Shown: in pieces, positions 26,014 through 34,155 of the stretch | Layout of the letters: each line of letters begins with the position of its first letter | Position numbering within the stretch: the stretch's first letter is position 1 | NCBI RefSeq assembly: GCF_003702705.1 | Contig: NZ_QZMN01000007.1 | Coordinates: 1-64,000, forward strand | Source: Ornithinimicrobium cerasi | GTDB lineage: Bacteria; Actinomycetota; Actinomycetes; Actinomycetales; Dermatophilaceae | Length of the DNA stretch: 64,000 nucleotides | Direction: 5' to 3' | Notes under the pieces: generated by a model | Database searches by the model: none | The model's input: only the letters and a program-made list of their open reading frames with translations | Told to the model about the DNA's origin: nothing | Translations under genes and position numbers: made by a program

Positions 26014-26911
26014 GCAGGCACGCGACGCCGCGTCGGGCGAGCAGCGGGCCGACCGCTTCTCCGTCGGCGGGACCTTCTCGGTCCGGTCGGACCGCTCCAG
26101 GGGGCCGGCGCCGGCACGTCCTGCGTTCGACTACCGCGACAACACCGGCCGCACGGACCTGGCGGCGAGCGTGCAGAACCTCTCGGTGACCTACCGCACG
26201 CGCTTCGAGCGGGTGCCGACGTTCAAGAAGGCGATCACCCGGCGGCAGCGCTCGGTCGTCGAGATCGAGGCGCTGCGCGGGGTGACCTTCGACGTCCCGG
26301 TCGGCACGACGATGGGCATCATCGGCTCCAACGGCGCGGGCAAGTCCACGCTGCTGCGCACGCTCGCGGGCATCCTGTCGCCCACCGAGGGCCGGGTCGA
26401 GGTGTGGGGGCGGGCCAGCACGCTGCTCGCCCTCGGCGTCGGCTTCAACATCAACCTCTCCGGGCGCGAGAACGTCCGCCTGGGCGGCCTGGCCGCGGGC
26501 CTGTCGCGGCGCGAGGTCGAGGAGCGGGCCGAGGAGATCGCCGAGTGGGCCGAGCTCGGTGAGTTCATCGATGCCCCGCTGCGCACCTACTCCTCCGGCA
26601 TGTTCAGCCGCCTCGCGTTCAGCGTGGCCGTGCACATGCGCCCCGACATCCTGATGGTCGACGAGGCACTGTCGGCCGGTGACGCGAAGTTCCGGGCGAA
26701 GGCCGACGCCAAGATGGCCGAGCTGCGGGACAGCGCGCGGGCGATGTTCCTGGTCTCGCACGGGCTCGGCAGCATCCAGGAGATGTGCACCGACTGCCTC
26801 TGGCTGCACAAGGGCCGGGTGATGATGCACGCCTCGCCGGTGGAGTGCATCAAGGCCTACACCGAGTTCGTCAAGGTCGGCCGCACGCCCTCGACGATGG
26901 AGGATCTCTGA
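25991..26911 (+). CDS. ABC-type polysaccharide exporter ATPase
   Basis: A 306-residue ATPase of the Wzt/TagH family without the C-terminal carbohydrate-binding domain of long Wzt proteins. It has Walker A GSNGAGKST (112-120), signature 'YSSGMFSRLAFSVAV', Walker B 'DILMVDEALS' and switch His in 'MFLVSHGLG'. The absence of the extra domain suggests export without specific chain-end recognition. Start GTG 25991 lies within the permease gene. The first 45 residues are polar and may be shorter in reality. Confidence 0.93.
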   Translation: MISLSASEQARDAASGEQRADRFSVGGTFSVRSDRSRGPAPARPAFDYRDNTGRTDLAASVQNLSVTYRTRFERVPTFKKAITRRQRSVVEIEALRGVTFDVPVGTTMGIIGSNGAGKSTLLRTLAGILSPTEGRVEVWGRASTLLALGVGFNINLSGRENVRLGGLAAGLSRREVEERAEEIAEWAELGEFIDAPLRTYSSGMFSRLAFSVAVHMRPDILMVDEALSAGDAKFRAKADAKMAELRDSARAMFLVSHGLGSIQEMCTDCLWLHKGRVMMHASPVECIKAYTEFVKVGRTPSTMEDL

Positions 26912-26913
26912 GG

Positions 26914-28119
26914 GTGGGGCGGGCTCCGGCCGTCGACGTCTCCGTCGTGACCTCGGGTCACGACGTCGCCGACGCGCGCCTGCACCGCCAGGTGATCGCG
27001 CTGCTGCACAGGGGGCTGTCGGTGGAGGTGCTGGGGCTCGGGCGCGCCTCCGACGCGCCGCTCGGTCTCGACCACGTCCAGGTATGGGCTCGCCGCTCAC
27101 CCCTGCGTCGCGCCGGGCTCGCGGCACAGATGACGGCCCGGGCGCAGGGGCGGGTGCTGGTGACCCTCGACCCCGACTCCGCGCTCGCCGGGGCCGCCGT
27201 CGCGGCTGCCCGTGGCCGGCGGCTGGTCGTCGACGCGCACGAGGACTACTCCGCGCTGCTGCGCGACCGGCCGTGGGCGCGCCGCTGGCACGGGCTCAGC
27301 GGCGACCTCGCGCGGGTGCTGGTGCGGGGCTACCTGCAGGTGGCGCGCGGCGCGGCGCTCACTGTCGTCGCCGACGACGACGTGCCTCCGCTGCGCGCCC
27401 GCAACCGGCTGGTGCTGCCCAACGTGCCCTACCCCGGCATGCTGCCACCGCACGCAGAGCCGGACGCGTCACCGCGTGCGGTCTACGTCGGCGACGTCCG
27501 CTCCAGCCGGGGCCTGTTCGCCATGCTCGACGCGCTGACCGCGGCGCCGGCGTGGCGCTGCGACGTGGTGGGCCCCGTCGCCCTCGCGGACGCCGACGAG
27601 CTCGCGCGCCGGCTGTCCGCCGACCCGGACCTGGCCTCGCGCGTCACCTTCCACGGGCGCCGGCCCCCGCTACGGTCCTGGGCCGAGGCGCCCGGCGCCT
27701 GGTGCGGGCTGTTGCTGCTCGCCGACACGCCGGCCTTCCGGCGAGCGGTGCCCAGCAAGCTGCACGAGTACCTCGCCTGCGGCCTGCCCGTCGTCTCCAC
27801 CGACCTGCCCCGTCAGTCTGCGGTCCTGAAGGCCTCGGGGGCCGGGGCGCTCGTGCCCGTCGGCGACGACACCACCGTCGGGGCCGCTGTCGCGGACCTG
27901 CTCAACGCCTGGGCCGCCTGCCCGGCCCCGCTGCTGGAGCTGCGCGCCCACGCCCGCGCCGCCAGCGTGGGCGACGAGGAGCTGCACGGCCACTACGACC
28001 GCTTCGCGGACGCCGTGGCTCGCCTCGCCGCCACCCCCACCCCACCGAGCCCACCGGGTGCACGCCCACACACCCACCGAGCCCACCGGCTGACCCGCCC
28101 ACGCCCGCGGGCTGACTGA
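26914..28119 (+). CDS. Glycosyltransferase family 4-like
   Basis: A 401-residue GT-B glycosyltransferase. It has the N-terminal 'VVTSGHDVADARLHRQVIALL', 'LVVDAHEDYSALL', then 'AVYVGDVRSSRGLFAMLDAL' and 'AVPSKLHEYLACGLPVVSTDLP' (donor half). The start is GTG 26914, three bases after the ATPase stop, with GGAGG at 26899-26903. The C-terminus after residue 370 is Pro/His/Arg-rich and probably disordered. It belongs to the exporter operon. Confidence 0.85.
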   Translation: MGRAPAVDVSVVTSGHDVADARLHRQVIALLHRGLSVEVLGLGRASDAPLGLDHVQVWARRSPLRRAGLAAQMTARAQGRVLVTLDPDSALAGAAVAAARGRRLVVDAHEDYSALLRDRPWARRWHGLSGDLARVLVRGYLQVARGAALTVVADDDVPPLRARNRLVLPNVPYPGMLPPHAEPDASPRAVYVGDVRSSRGLFAMLDALTAAPAWRCDVVGPVALADADELARRLSADPDLASRVTFHGRRPPLRSWAEAPGAWCGLLLLADTPAFRRAVPSKLHEYLACGLPVVSTDLPRQSAVLKASGAGALVPVGDDTTVGAAVADLLNAWAACPAPLLELRAHARAASVGDEELHGHYDRFADAVARLAATPTPPSPPGARPHTHRAHRLTRPRPRAD

Positions 28120-28122
28120 CCC

Positions 28123-29358
28123 GTGCTACGGCATACCCCACGTCTGCCGGAGGGCGCGCGCGACGGCGTGCGCGCCCTGCGCCGCCACCTGCCGACCCCG
28201 GTGGTGCGCCAGGTCGACCGCCGCCTCGGCGTGACGCCGGCCTCGCCGACGGACGAGGAGCTGGCGCGCGGGCTGGCCGTACCCACCCTCCCCGAGGAGC
28301 CGCGGCGGTTGTGGGTCGCCCCGGCCAACTTCGCCGGGCAGGGCCACGCCTGGGCGCGCGCCGTCGACGCGCACGTCCCGGGGGTCGGGGCCCGGTGCAT
28401 GGCCATCGAGGGGCCGCTGGGCTTCCCCGCTGACCAGGTGGTACCGGATGTGGCATACCGCGACATCGCCTGGCAGCGCGCCCAGGAGCGCTACGTCCTC
28501 GGGAGCTACACCCACGTGCTGGCCGAGGCGTCCCGCCCCTTGTTCGGCACCCTCTACGGACGCACCGTCGCGTCCGAGCTGCCGGTGCTCGCGCGGGCCG
28601 ATCTGCGGGTCGGGCTCATCGCGCACGGCTCCGACCTCCGGCTGCCCAGCCGGCACGCCAGGCAGTTCGCGCACTCCCCGTTCCAGAACCCCGCTGACCC
28701 ACTCACCGCCCGGCTCGAGCGGAACGCCCGCGCGGCGTGCCGGCTCTTCGCCACCTTCGAGGGCCCGACTTTCGTCTCGACCCCCGACCTGCTCGACGAC
28801 GCCCCCGGTGCGCGCTGGTGCCCGACCGTGGTGGACCCGACCGCCTGGGCGAGCGACGCGCCCGTGCTCGAAGGGTCACGTCCGCGCATCGTCCACATCC
28901 CGAGCAAAGGACCGCTCAAGGGCTCGGCCCACATCGACCCGGTCCTGATGGCGCTCGCCGCGCGGGGGGTGGTCGACTACGTCCGGCTCGAGGGGGTGCC
29001 GCACGCGCGCGTGCGCGAGGAGGTGCGCACGGCGGACGTCGTCGTCGACCAGGCTGTGATGGGCCTGTATGGCGTGTCCGCCCTCGAGGGGCTCGCTGCC
29101 GGGCGACTCGTGCTCGGCTTCGTCGGGGAGCGGGTGCGCGGACGCGTACTGGCGACGACGGGTCACGACGTGCCGATCGGCGAGATCACGCCAGAGACGC
29201 TGCGCGAGGTGCTGGAGCAGGTGCTCGACGACAGGGCCGCCGCGCAGGAGCGGGCCGCGCGGGGGCCGGCGTTCGTCCGGGAGGTGCACGACGGGCGGCT
29301 CTCGGCGCGCGTGCTCCACGGCGACCTCACCAGCGTCGGGCAGGTGCCGGGTAGGTAG
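28123..29358 (+). CDS. Glycosyltransferase-like protein
   Basis: A 411-residue protein with GT-B character. The N-terminal half has 'RRLWVAPANFAGQGHAWARAV' and 'RVGLIAHGSDLRLPSRHAR'. The C-terminal half has 'RIVHIPSKGPLKGSAHIDPVL', 'DVVVDQAVMGLYGVSALEGLAAGRLVLG', the usual E(x7)G-like donor region. It is more diverged from GT4 than its neighbours. Start GTG 28123 follows 3 bp after the previous stop, so it is in the same operon. Confidence 0.72.
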   Translation: MLRHTPRLPEGARDGVRALRRHLPTPVVRQVDRRLGVTPASPTDEELARGLAVPTLPEEPRRLWVAPANFAGQGHAWARAVDAHVPGVGARCMAIEGPLGFPADQVVPDVAYRDIAWQRAQERYVLGSYTHVLAEASRPLFGTLYGRTVASELPVLARADLRVGLIAHGSDLRLPSRHARQFAHSPFQNPADPLTARLERNARAACRLFATFEGPTFVSTPDLLDDAPGARWCPTVVDPTAWASDAPVLEGSRPRIVHIPSKGPLKGSAHIDPVLMALAARGVVDYVRLEGVPHARVREEVRTADVVVDQAVMGLYGVSALEGLAAGRLVLGFVGERVRGRVLATTGHDVPIGEITPETLREVLEQVLDDRAAAQERAARGPAFVREVHDGRLSARVLHGDLTSVGQVPGR

Positions 29359-29416
29359 GGTCGGAACGGCCCTCACCGCCCGGTCGCCCGTCCCCGCCCT
29401 CCAGGAGGCATCCCTC

Positions 29417-30754
29417 TTGCCCACCGACCGCCCCGGCCGACCGCGGCTGCTGCTCATCGCCGCCTTCTACCCGCCGTCCCGGGCCAGCGGTGTCTTCCGG
29501 CCGCTGGCGATGGGCAACTACTTCGCCGAGCGTGGATGGGACGTGACGGTCATCACGGTGCAGGAGGAGTTCTTCGACCGGGTCACCGCCTCGCGCGACG
29601 ACTCCCTGCTCACGGCGATCCATCCGGACGTCGAGGTGGTGCGGGTTCCGATGCCGATCCAGCACCTGGAGCGGGACCTGCGCCACTTCGGACCGCTGCG
29701 CGCCAACTTCCCGCGGCTGCATCGCAAGATCTACAGGCACCTGCAGGTGTTCGACCGGTACTCGCCCTGGCTGCCGGGGGTCGTCGCGGAGGGGCTGCGG
29801 CGCCACGTCCGCAGGAGGTTCGACCTCGTCCTGGCCACCGGCAACCCCTGGACGTCGTTCGCGGCCGCGGCCGCCCTGCACCACGCGACCGGTGTCCCTT
29901 ACGTCCTCGACTACCGCGACAGCTGGACGCTGAACCAGTTCACCCAGCAGCCCGCCTTCCCGGCCGGCCACACGGCATACACCTGGGAGCCACGCGTCCT
30001 CTCGCGCGCCGCCGCGATCAGCTTCGTCAACAAGGGCATGCTCGACTGGCACGCCCGGCGCTACCCCCACCTGGCGGACCGCATGATGGTGCTCGAGAAC
30101 GGGTTCGACGCCGATCTGCTGGCCGTCGACACCTACCGGCCCCCCGCACCCGACCGGCCCCTGCGGTTCGGCTACCTCGGGACGCTCACCGACCAGTACG
30201 ACAACCGGATCTTCTGGCAGGGTTGGAAGCTCGCGCAGATGGAGCCCGAGCTGGCGGGGGCCACAGCCGACATCTACGGCCACGTGGGCTTCTTCGGGGT
30301 TGCCGCCGCGTCGCAGGCCCGCGGACTGCCGGACGCCTCCGTCCCGCGGGCGGTCTATCACGGCCCGGTGGCCAAGCAGGACGTCGCCGCGACCTACCGC
30401 GACCTGGACGTGCTGCTCTTCCTGGTCCCCGACAGCCCGTACGTCACGTCGGGCAAGACCTACGAGTACATGGCCACCGGCAAGCCGATCGTCGCCGTCC
30501 ACACCCCCGAGTCGGCCGCCGGCGAGCCGCTGCGCGACTACCCGCTGCGGGCCACCGTCGCGGAGATGACCCCCGAGGCCGTGCGGGACGCGCTCGTCGA
30601 GGGCGCCCGGCTCGCCAGAGCGGCGACGCGCGCCGACCACGAAACCGCCCTGGCCCACGCACGCCGCTACGACCGCCGCACGCTGCTCGCCCCGTTCGAG
30701 GAGAGGATGCAGGCGACGAGACGCTCCGGACACGCGAGGAAGGGCGCCCGATGA
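29417..30754 (+). CDS. Glycosyltransferase family 4
   Basis: A 445-residue GT-B enzyme: 'LLLIAAFYPPSRASGVFRPLAMGNY', 'LVLATGNPWTSFAAAAALH', 'YVLDYRDSWTLNQF', then 'FGYLGTLTDQYDNRIFW', 'VYHGPVAKQDVAATYRDLDVLLF' and 'YVTSGKTYEYMATGKPIVAVH'. The start is taken as TTG 29417, which has AGGAGG at 29403-29408 with 8-bp spacing; no ATG or GTG fits the conserved N-terminus better. It is a paralogue of the opposite-strand gene at 32770-34119. The stop overlaps the next ATG (ATGA). Confidence 0.87.
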   Translation: MPTDRPGRPRLLLIAAFYPPSRASGVFRPLAMGNYFAERGWDVTVITVQEEFFDRVTASRDDSLLTAIHPDVEVVRVPMPIQHLERDLRHFGPLRANFPRLHRKIYRHLQVFDRYSPWLPGVVAEGLRRHVRRRFDLVLATGNPWTSFAAAAALHHATGVPYVLDYRDSWTLNQFTQQPAFPAGHTAYTWEPRVLSRAAAISFVNKGMLDWHARRYPHLADRMMVLENGFDADLLAVDTYRPPAPDRPLRFGYLGTLTDQYDNRIFWQGWKLAQMEPELAGATADIYGHVGFFGVAAASQARGLPDASVPRAVYHGPVAKQDVAATYRDLDVLLFLVPDSPYVTSGKTYEYMATGKPIVAVHTPESAAGEPLRDYPLRATVAEMTPEAVRDALVEGARLARAATRADHETALAHARRYDRRTLLAPFEERMQATRRSGHARKGAR

Positions 30755-32712
30755 CCGACCCCACGCACGCCGTGCCGCCGACCGCGCCCCGCCCGGGCGA
30801 CCTGCCGCAGCTGCTCGTCGTCACGCCCTGGTACCCGACCCCGGACCACCCGTACGCCGGCACCTTCGTCCGCGAGACCGTCCGCGCCCTGCTGCCCCAC
30901 TACGACGACGTGCTGGTGATCCACGTCGAGAACGTGCCTGAGGAGGACACCCGGGAGCCGCGGTGGTCGAGCACCCCCGAGGGCCGGGTGCTGTGGATCC
31001 CCGCCCCGATGGACCCGATGACCGGTCGCGGCGAGGTGATCCTGAAGCAGCGGGAGGTTCTCGAGCGGCACGCCATGCCCTGGCTGCAGCACGTGCCCGT
31101 CATCCACTGCCACGCCGGTGCGCCCACCGGGGCCGCCCTGGCCACCCTGGTCGCGCCCACGGCGCGGCTGGTGGTCACCGAGCACGCGTCATACCTGTCG
31201 AGGGTCCTGGCCGACCCGGTCGGCCGCGATCTCTACGGGCAGCTCCTGCGCCGCGCCGACGCCGTCACTGCGGTCTCGGACAGCACGGTCCGGCTGATCG
31301 AGGAGGCGTTCCCGGACGTCATCGACCGGGTGAGCGTCGTGCCCAACCCGGTGCCGCTCGACGCGCTGCCGGTCAAGACGGACCTGACCGGCGATGTGTC
31401 GCGGTGGCTCTTCGTCGGCAACCTGGTCGAACCCAAGGGAGTGCGACGGCTGCTGCGCACCTTCGCCGCGTGGGTGGCGAGCTCCGGCGACCCGCGGGCG
31501 ACGCTGACGATCGTCGGTGACGGCCCGCTGCGCCACGATCTCGCCGTCCTCGCGGAGGAGGTCGGCGTCGCCGACCGGGTGACGTTCGCCGGCCGCGTCG
31601 AGCCCGACCGGGTCGGTGAGGTCTATCTCGACCACGACCTGCTCGTGCACCTGTCCTACATGGAGACCTTCGGCCTGACCTGCGTGGAGGCGGCCGCCGT
31701 CGGGCTCCCCGTGCTGGCCACCGAGTCGGGTGGCCCGCAGAACACCCTTGCGGTGCACGCCGCGCTCGGGCTCGCCGAGCTCGTCCCGGTCTCGGTCGAC
31801 GAGCACGACGTGCGGCCGGTGATCGACGCGCTCGTCCGCCTGCAGCGCAGCATCGACCCCGACAACCTCCCCCTCTCCCGCCACCACCTCGAGCAGGTCT
31901 ACGGCGCGAGGACTGTCGGCGGCCTCCTGCACCTCGTGCTGTCCGATGGTGATCTGCCGCAGGCACCTGTGCTCGAGGGCCTGCGGCTGCTGGCCGTGGC
32001 GATGTCCGTCAAGCAGGCGCGGGCTGCCGAGGGCGCCCTGGCCAACTTCGCCGCGTTCGGCGGTGGCGGGGTCTACCTGACCAGCGTCCCGCCCCAGCAC
32101 CGCCTGCCCGCCAGCGTCCGGGTCGTGGACATCTCCGGCATCGAGCAACGGACGCTGGTCAGCCGGCTCGAGCGGCTGCTCGTCCTGCAGCTGCCGGCCG
32201 TGGCCCTGCGCGGGGCCGGGCGGGCCTCCCGCCTCGTGGGGCGGGTGGCGGCACCGGCCGGGCAGCGGGCCAGCTCGCTCGTCGCGCGGGCGCAGGCCAA
32301 GCACCGGAGCGTCGCGCACGCCGTGCGCCACCGCGGGCCCTACGCCTTCCTGTGGCGCAACGTCGGCCCCTGGTATGCCGCGCGCAAGCTCGAGCTGGCC
32401 GGCACCTTCGAAACGCTGGACGTGGAGAACCTGGACTGCGCGCTCCTCCCGGACGAGTTCATGACCCCCCTGGTCGTCCGCGCGCTGCGGGTCAACCCGG
32501 ACCTCGAGGTGCGCGCGCGCTGGCCCCGCCGCGCCGTCGCGCACATCTACGCCGACAGGGTGCTGCGCGCCGCGTTTGAGTCGCCGGGCGAGGACAAGGG
32601 GGTGGCGCCGGAGTCTCGGGTCGACGCGGTCGACCCGGAGACGACCGCTGACGACGGGACGCAGGTGGAGGACGAGGCCGTCACCGACCGGGAGGACAAC
32701 ATCCGCAGCTGA
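30751..32712 (+). CDS. Glycosyltransferase family 4 with long C-terminal extension
   Basis: A 653-residue protein. Residues about 20-390 are a complete GT4: 'LLVVTPWYPTPDHPYAGTFVRE', 'VIHCHAGAPTGAALATL', 'RWLFVGNLVEPKGVRRLLRTF', 'YMETFGLTCVEAAAVGLPVLATESGG' (the E-x7-E motif). Residues 395-653 are an unassigned extension with a basic Ala-rich helix ('VGRVAAPAGQRASSLVARAQAKH') and an acidic tail. The extension may bind the membrane, an acceptor lipid or a partner. Start ATG 30751 overlaps the preceding stop by 4 bp. Confidence 0.87.
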   Translation: MTDPTHAVPPTAPRPGDLPQLLVVTPWYPTPDHPYAGTFVRETVRALLPHYDDVLVIHVENVPEEDTREPRWSSTPEGRVLWIPAPMDPMTGRGEVILKQREVLERHAMPWLQHVPVIHCHAGAPTGAALATLVAPTARLVVTEHASYLSRVLADPVGRDLYGQLLRRADAVTAVSDSTVRLIEEAFPDVIDRVSVVPNPVPLDALPVKTDLTGDVSRWLFVGNLVEPKGVRRLLRTFAAWVASSGDPRATLTIVGDGPLRHDLAVLAEEVGVADRVTFAGRVEPDRVGEVYLDHDLLVHLSYMETFGLTCVEAAAVGLPVLATESGGPQNTLAVHAALGLAELVPVSVDEHDVRPVIDALVRLQRSIDPDNLPLSRHHLEQVYGARTVGGLLHLVLSDGDLPQAPVLEGLRLLAVAMSVKQARAAEGALANFAAFGGGGVYLTSVPPQHRLPASVRVVDISGIEQRTLVSRLERLLVLQLPAVALRGAGRASRLVGRVAAPAGQRASSLVARAQAKHRSVAHAVRHRGPYAFLWRNVGPWYAARKLELAGTFETLDVENLDCALLPDEFMTPLVVRALRVNPDLEVRARWPRRAVAHIYADRVLRAAFESPGEDKGVAPESRVDAVDPETTADDGTQVEDEAVTDREDNIRS

Positions 32713-32769
32713 GGTGACACTGGGCGCTGCAGCCCCCCGGCCCACCTCGGTGCGCGTCCACCGCGGACC

Positions 32770-34119
32770 TCAGCGGGCCGCGTCGAGCAGGGCGGACACG
32801 CGCTGACCCAGCTGCGCTTCACGTGAGCTGGCCAGGGCGAAGTCCGCGCAGGCCTGCCGCGTGGCGCGGTCGGCGGTGCGCGCGGCGGCGGCAGCAGACA
32901 CCAGCGCCGTGGCGACCGCCTCGGCAGAGAGGTCGCGCGCCGGAAACCACAACGGGTAGTCGCCCAGCACCTGCGTCGCCGCGTTGCCCGGGTCGTGCAC
33001 GGAGACGACGGGCAGGGCGCTGGCGAGGTACTCGTACACCTTCCCGCTCGTGACGTAACGCCCGGTGCCGAGGATCAGCAGCAGGACGTCGAGCTGCGCG
33101 TAGACCTCCGCGACGGCGGTCTTGGAGACCGGTCCGTGGACGACCACACCGCCTCCCGAGCCGCCCGTCGGCAGGGCGCCCGGGGTGCCCGGGGTGCCCG
33201 GGGTGCCCGGGATCGAGGAGGACCCAGGGTGCTCCACCGCGTAGTGGCTGCTGTGGCCCCAGAGGTGCGCCGTGGCCGAGGCCACCTCGGCCGAGCGGGC
33301 GGCGGCGGCGGCCCAGCCCGCGCGGAACGCCTCGAGCGGCACCTGCCGGGACATCGTCCCGATGTAGCCGAACTGCAGGGGACGCGCGGGGTCCGGCGCC
33401 TCGAGACGGGGCGCTGGGGCGAACTGCGGGTCGTAGCCGTTGGCCACCACGTGCATGAGCGCCGCGGCAGCAGGGTGCTGCTCCGCGTGCCAGGCGCGGA
33501 TCGGCTCGTTGACGAACCACACCTCGCGGGCGTCCCGCATGAGACGGCCCTCGAGCCGGTCGACCCTGCTCCCCCGCCGGTGCGTGCGCCGACCGGTGAA
33601 GACGTCCAGCTGCCAGGCGTCGCGGTAGTCGACGACGTAAGGAACCCCGTGGTCGCGGTGCAGCACGTCGGCAGCCACGAGGTCCACGTAGGGGTTGGCG
33701 GTGGCGACGACGAGGTCCACCGCGCGGTCGGCATGCACCTGCCGCGCCCCCGCCTCCAGCACCCGGCGCCACGGGCCGTATCCGACCTCGGGGAAGGACA
33801 CCCGGTCGAGCTCCTTTCGCACCCGCCACCACACGCGCGGCGCGGCCCGGCGGACCGCCGACCACCGCGCCCGGTCCGGCTCGCGTGCCGGCCAGTCGAA
33901 GGGGAGCCTGCGCACCGAGACCTCCGGGTGGACGTGGGCCTCGAGGGCCGCGTCCACGGCCGTGTACCGCTCGAAGGCCTCGCGCGCCGCGGTCAGGACG
34001 GTGACCCGGGCTCCGGCGTCGGCGAACGCCGCAGACGTGGCCAGCGCTCGGTAGACCCCGCCCCCGCGGGCCGGGGGAAAGCCCCAGGCGACGTAGAGGA
34101 CGTGGGCGGGCCGGGTCAC
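32770..34119 (-). CDS. Glycosyltransferase family 4, paralogue with Gly-Thr-Pro insert
   Basis: A 449-residue GT-B enzyme on the opposite strand to the rest of the cluster: 'HVLYVAWGFPPARGGGVYRALAT', 'LVVATANPYVDLVAADVL', 'YVVDYRDAWQLDVF', 'FGYIGTMSRQVPLEAFRAGW', 'VVHGPVSKTAVAEVYAQLDVLLL', 'YVTSGKVYEYLASALPVVSVH'. It aligns along its length with the gene at 29417-30754. Between the last two blocks it has a GTPGTPGTPG insert encoded by a 9-bp tandem repeat. Start is GTG 34119, divergent from the two-domain transferase. Confidence 0.87.
   Translation of the reverse strand: MTRPAHVLYVAWGFPPARGGGVYRALATSAAFADAGARVTVLTAAREAFERYTAVDAALEAHVHPEVSVRRLPFDWPAREPDRARWSAVRRAAPRVWWRVRKELDRVSFPEVGYGPWRRVLEAGARQVHADRAVDLVVATANPYVDLVAADVLHRDHGVPYVVDYRDAWQLDVFTGRRTHRRGSRVDRLEGRLMRDAREVWFVNEPIRAWHAEQHPAAAALMHVVANGYDPQFAPAPRLEAPDPARPLQFGYIGTMSRQVPLEAFRAGWAAAAARSAEVASATAHLWGHSSHYAVEHPGSSSIPGTPGTPGTPGALPTGGSGGGVVVHGPVSKTAVAEVYAQLDVLLLILGTGRYVTSGKVYEYLASALPVVSVHDPGNAATQVLGDYPLWFPARDLSAEAVATALVSAAAAARTADRATRQACADFALASSREAQLGQRVSALLDAAR
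33182..33208. repeat. 9-bp tandem repeat inside a glycosyltransferase gene
   Basis: Three exact copies of GGGGTGCCC (plus strand) encode repeated Gly-Thr-Pro in the minus-strand gene. The period keeps the frame, so slippage would change loop length without breaking the protein. Confidence 0.85.
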
Positions 34120-34155
34120 CCCAGCGAGGCTACGGCACGGTTACGATCCTCGACG

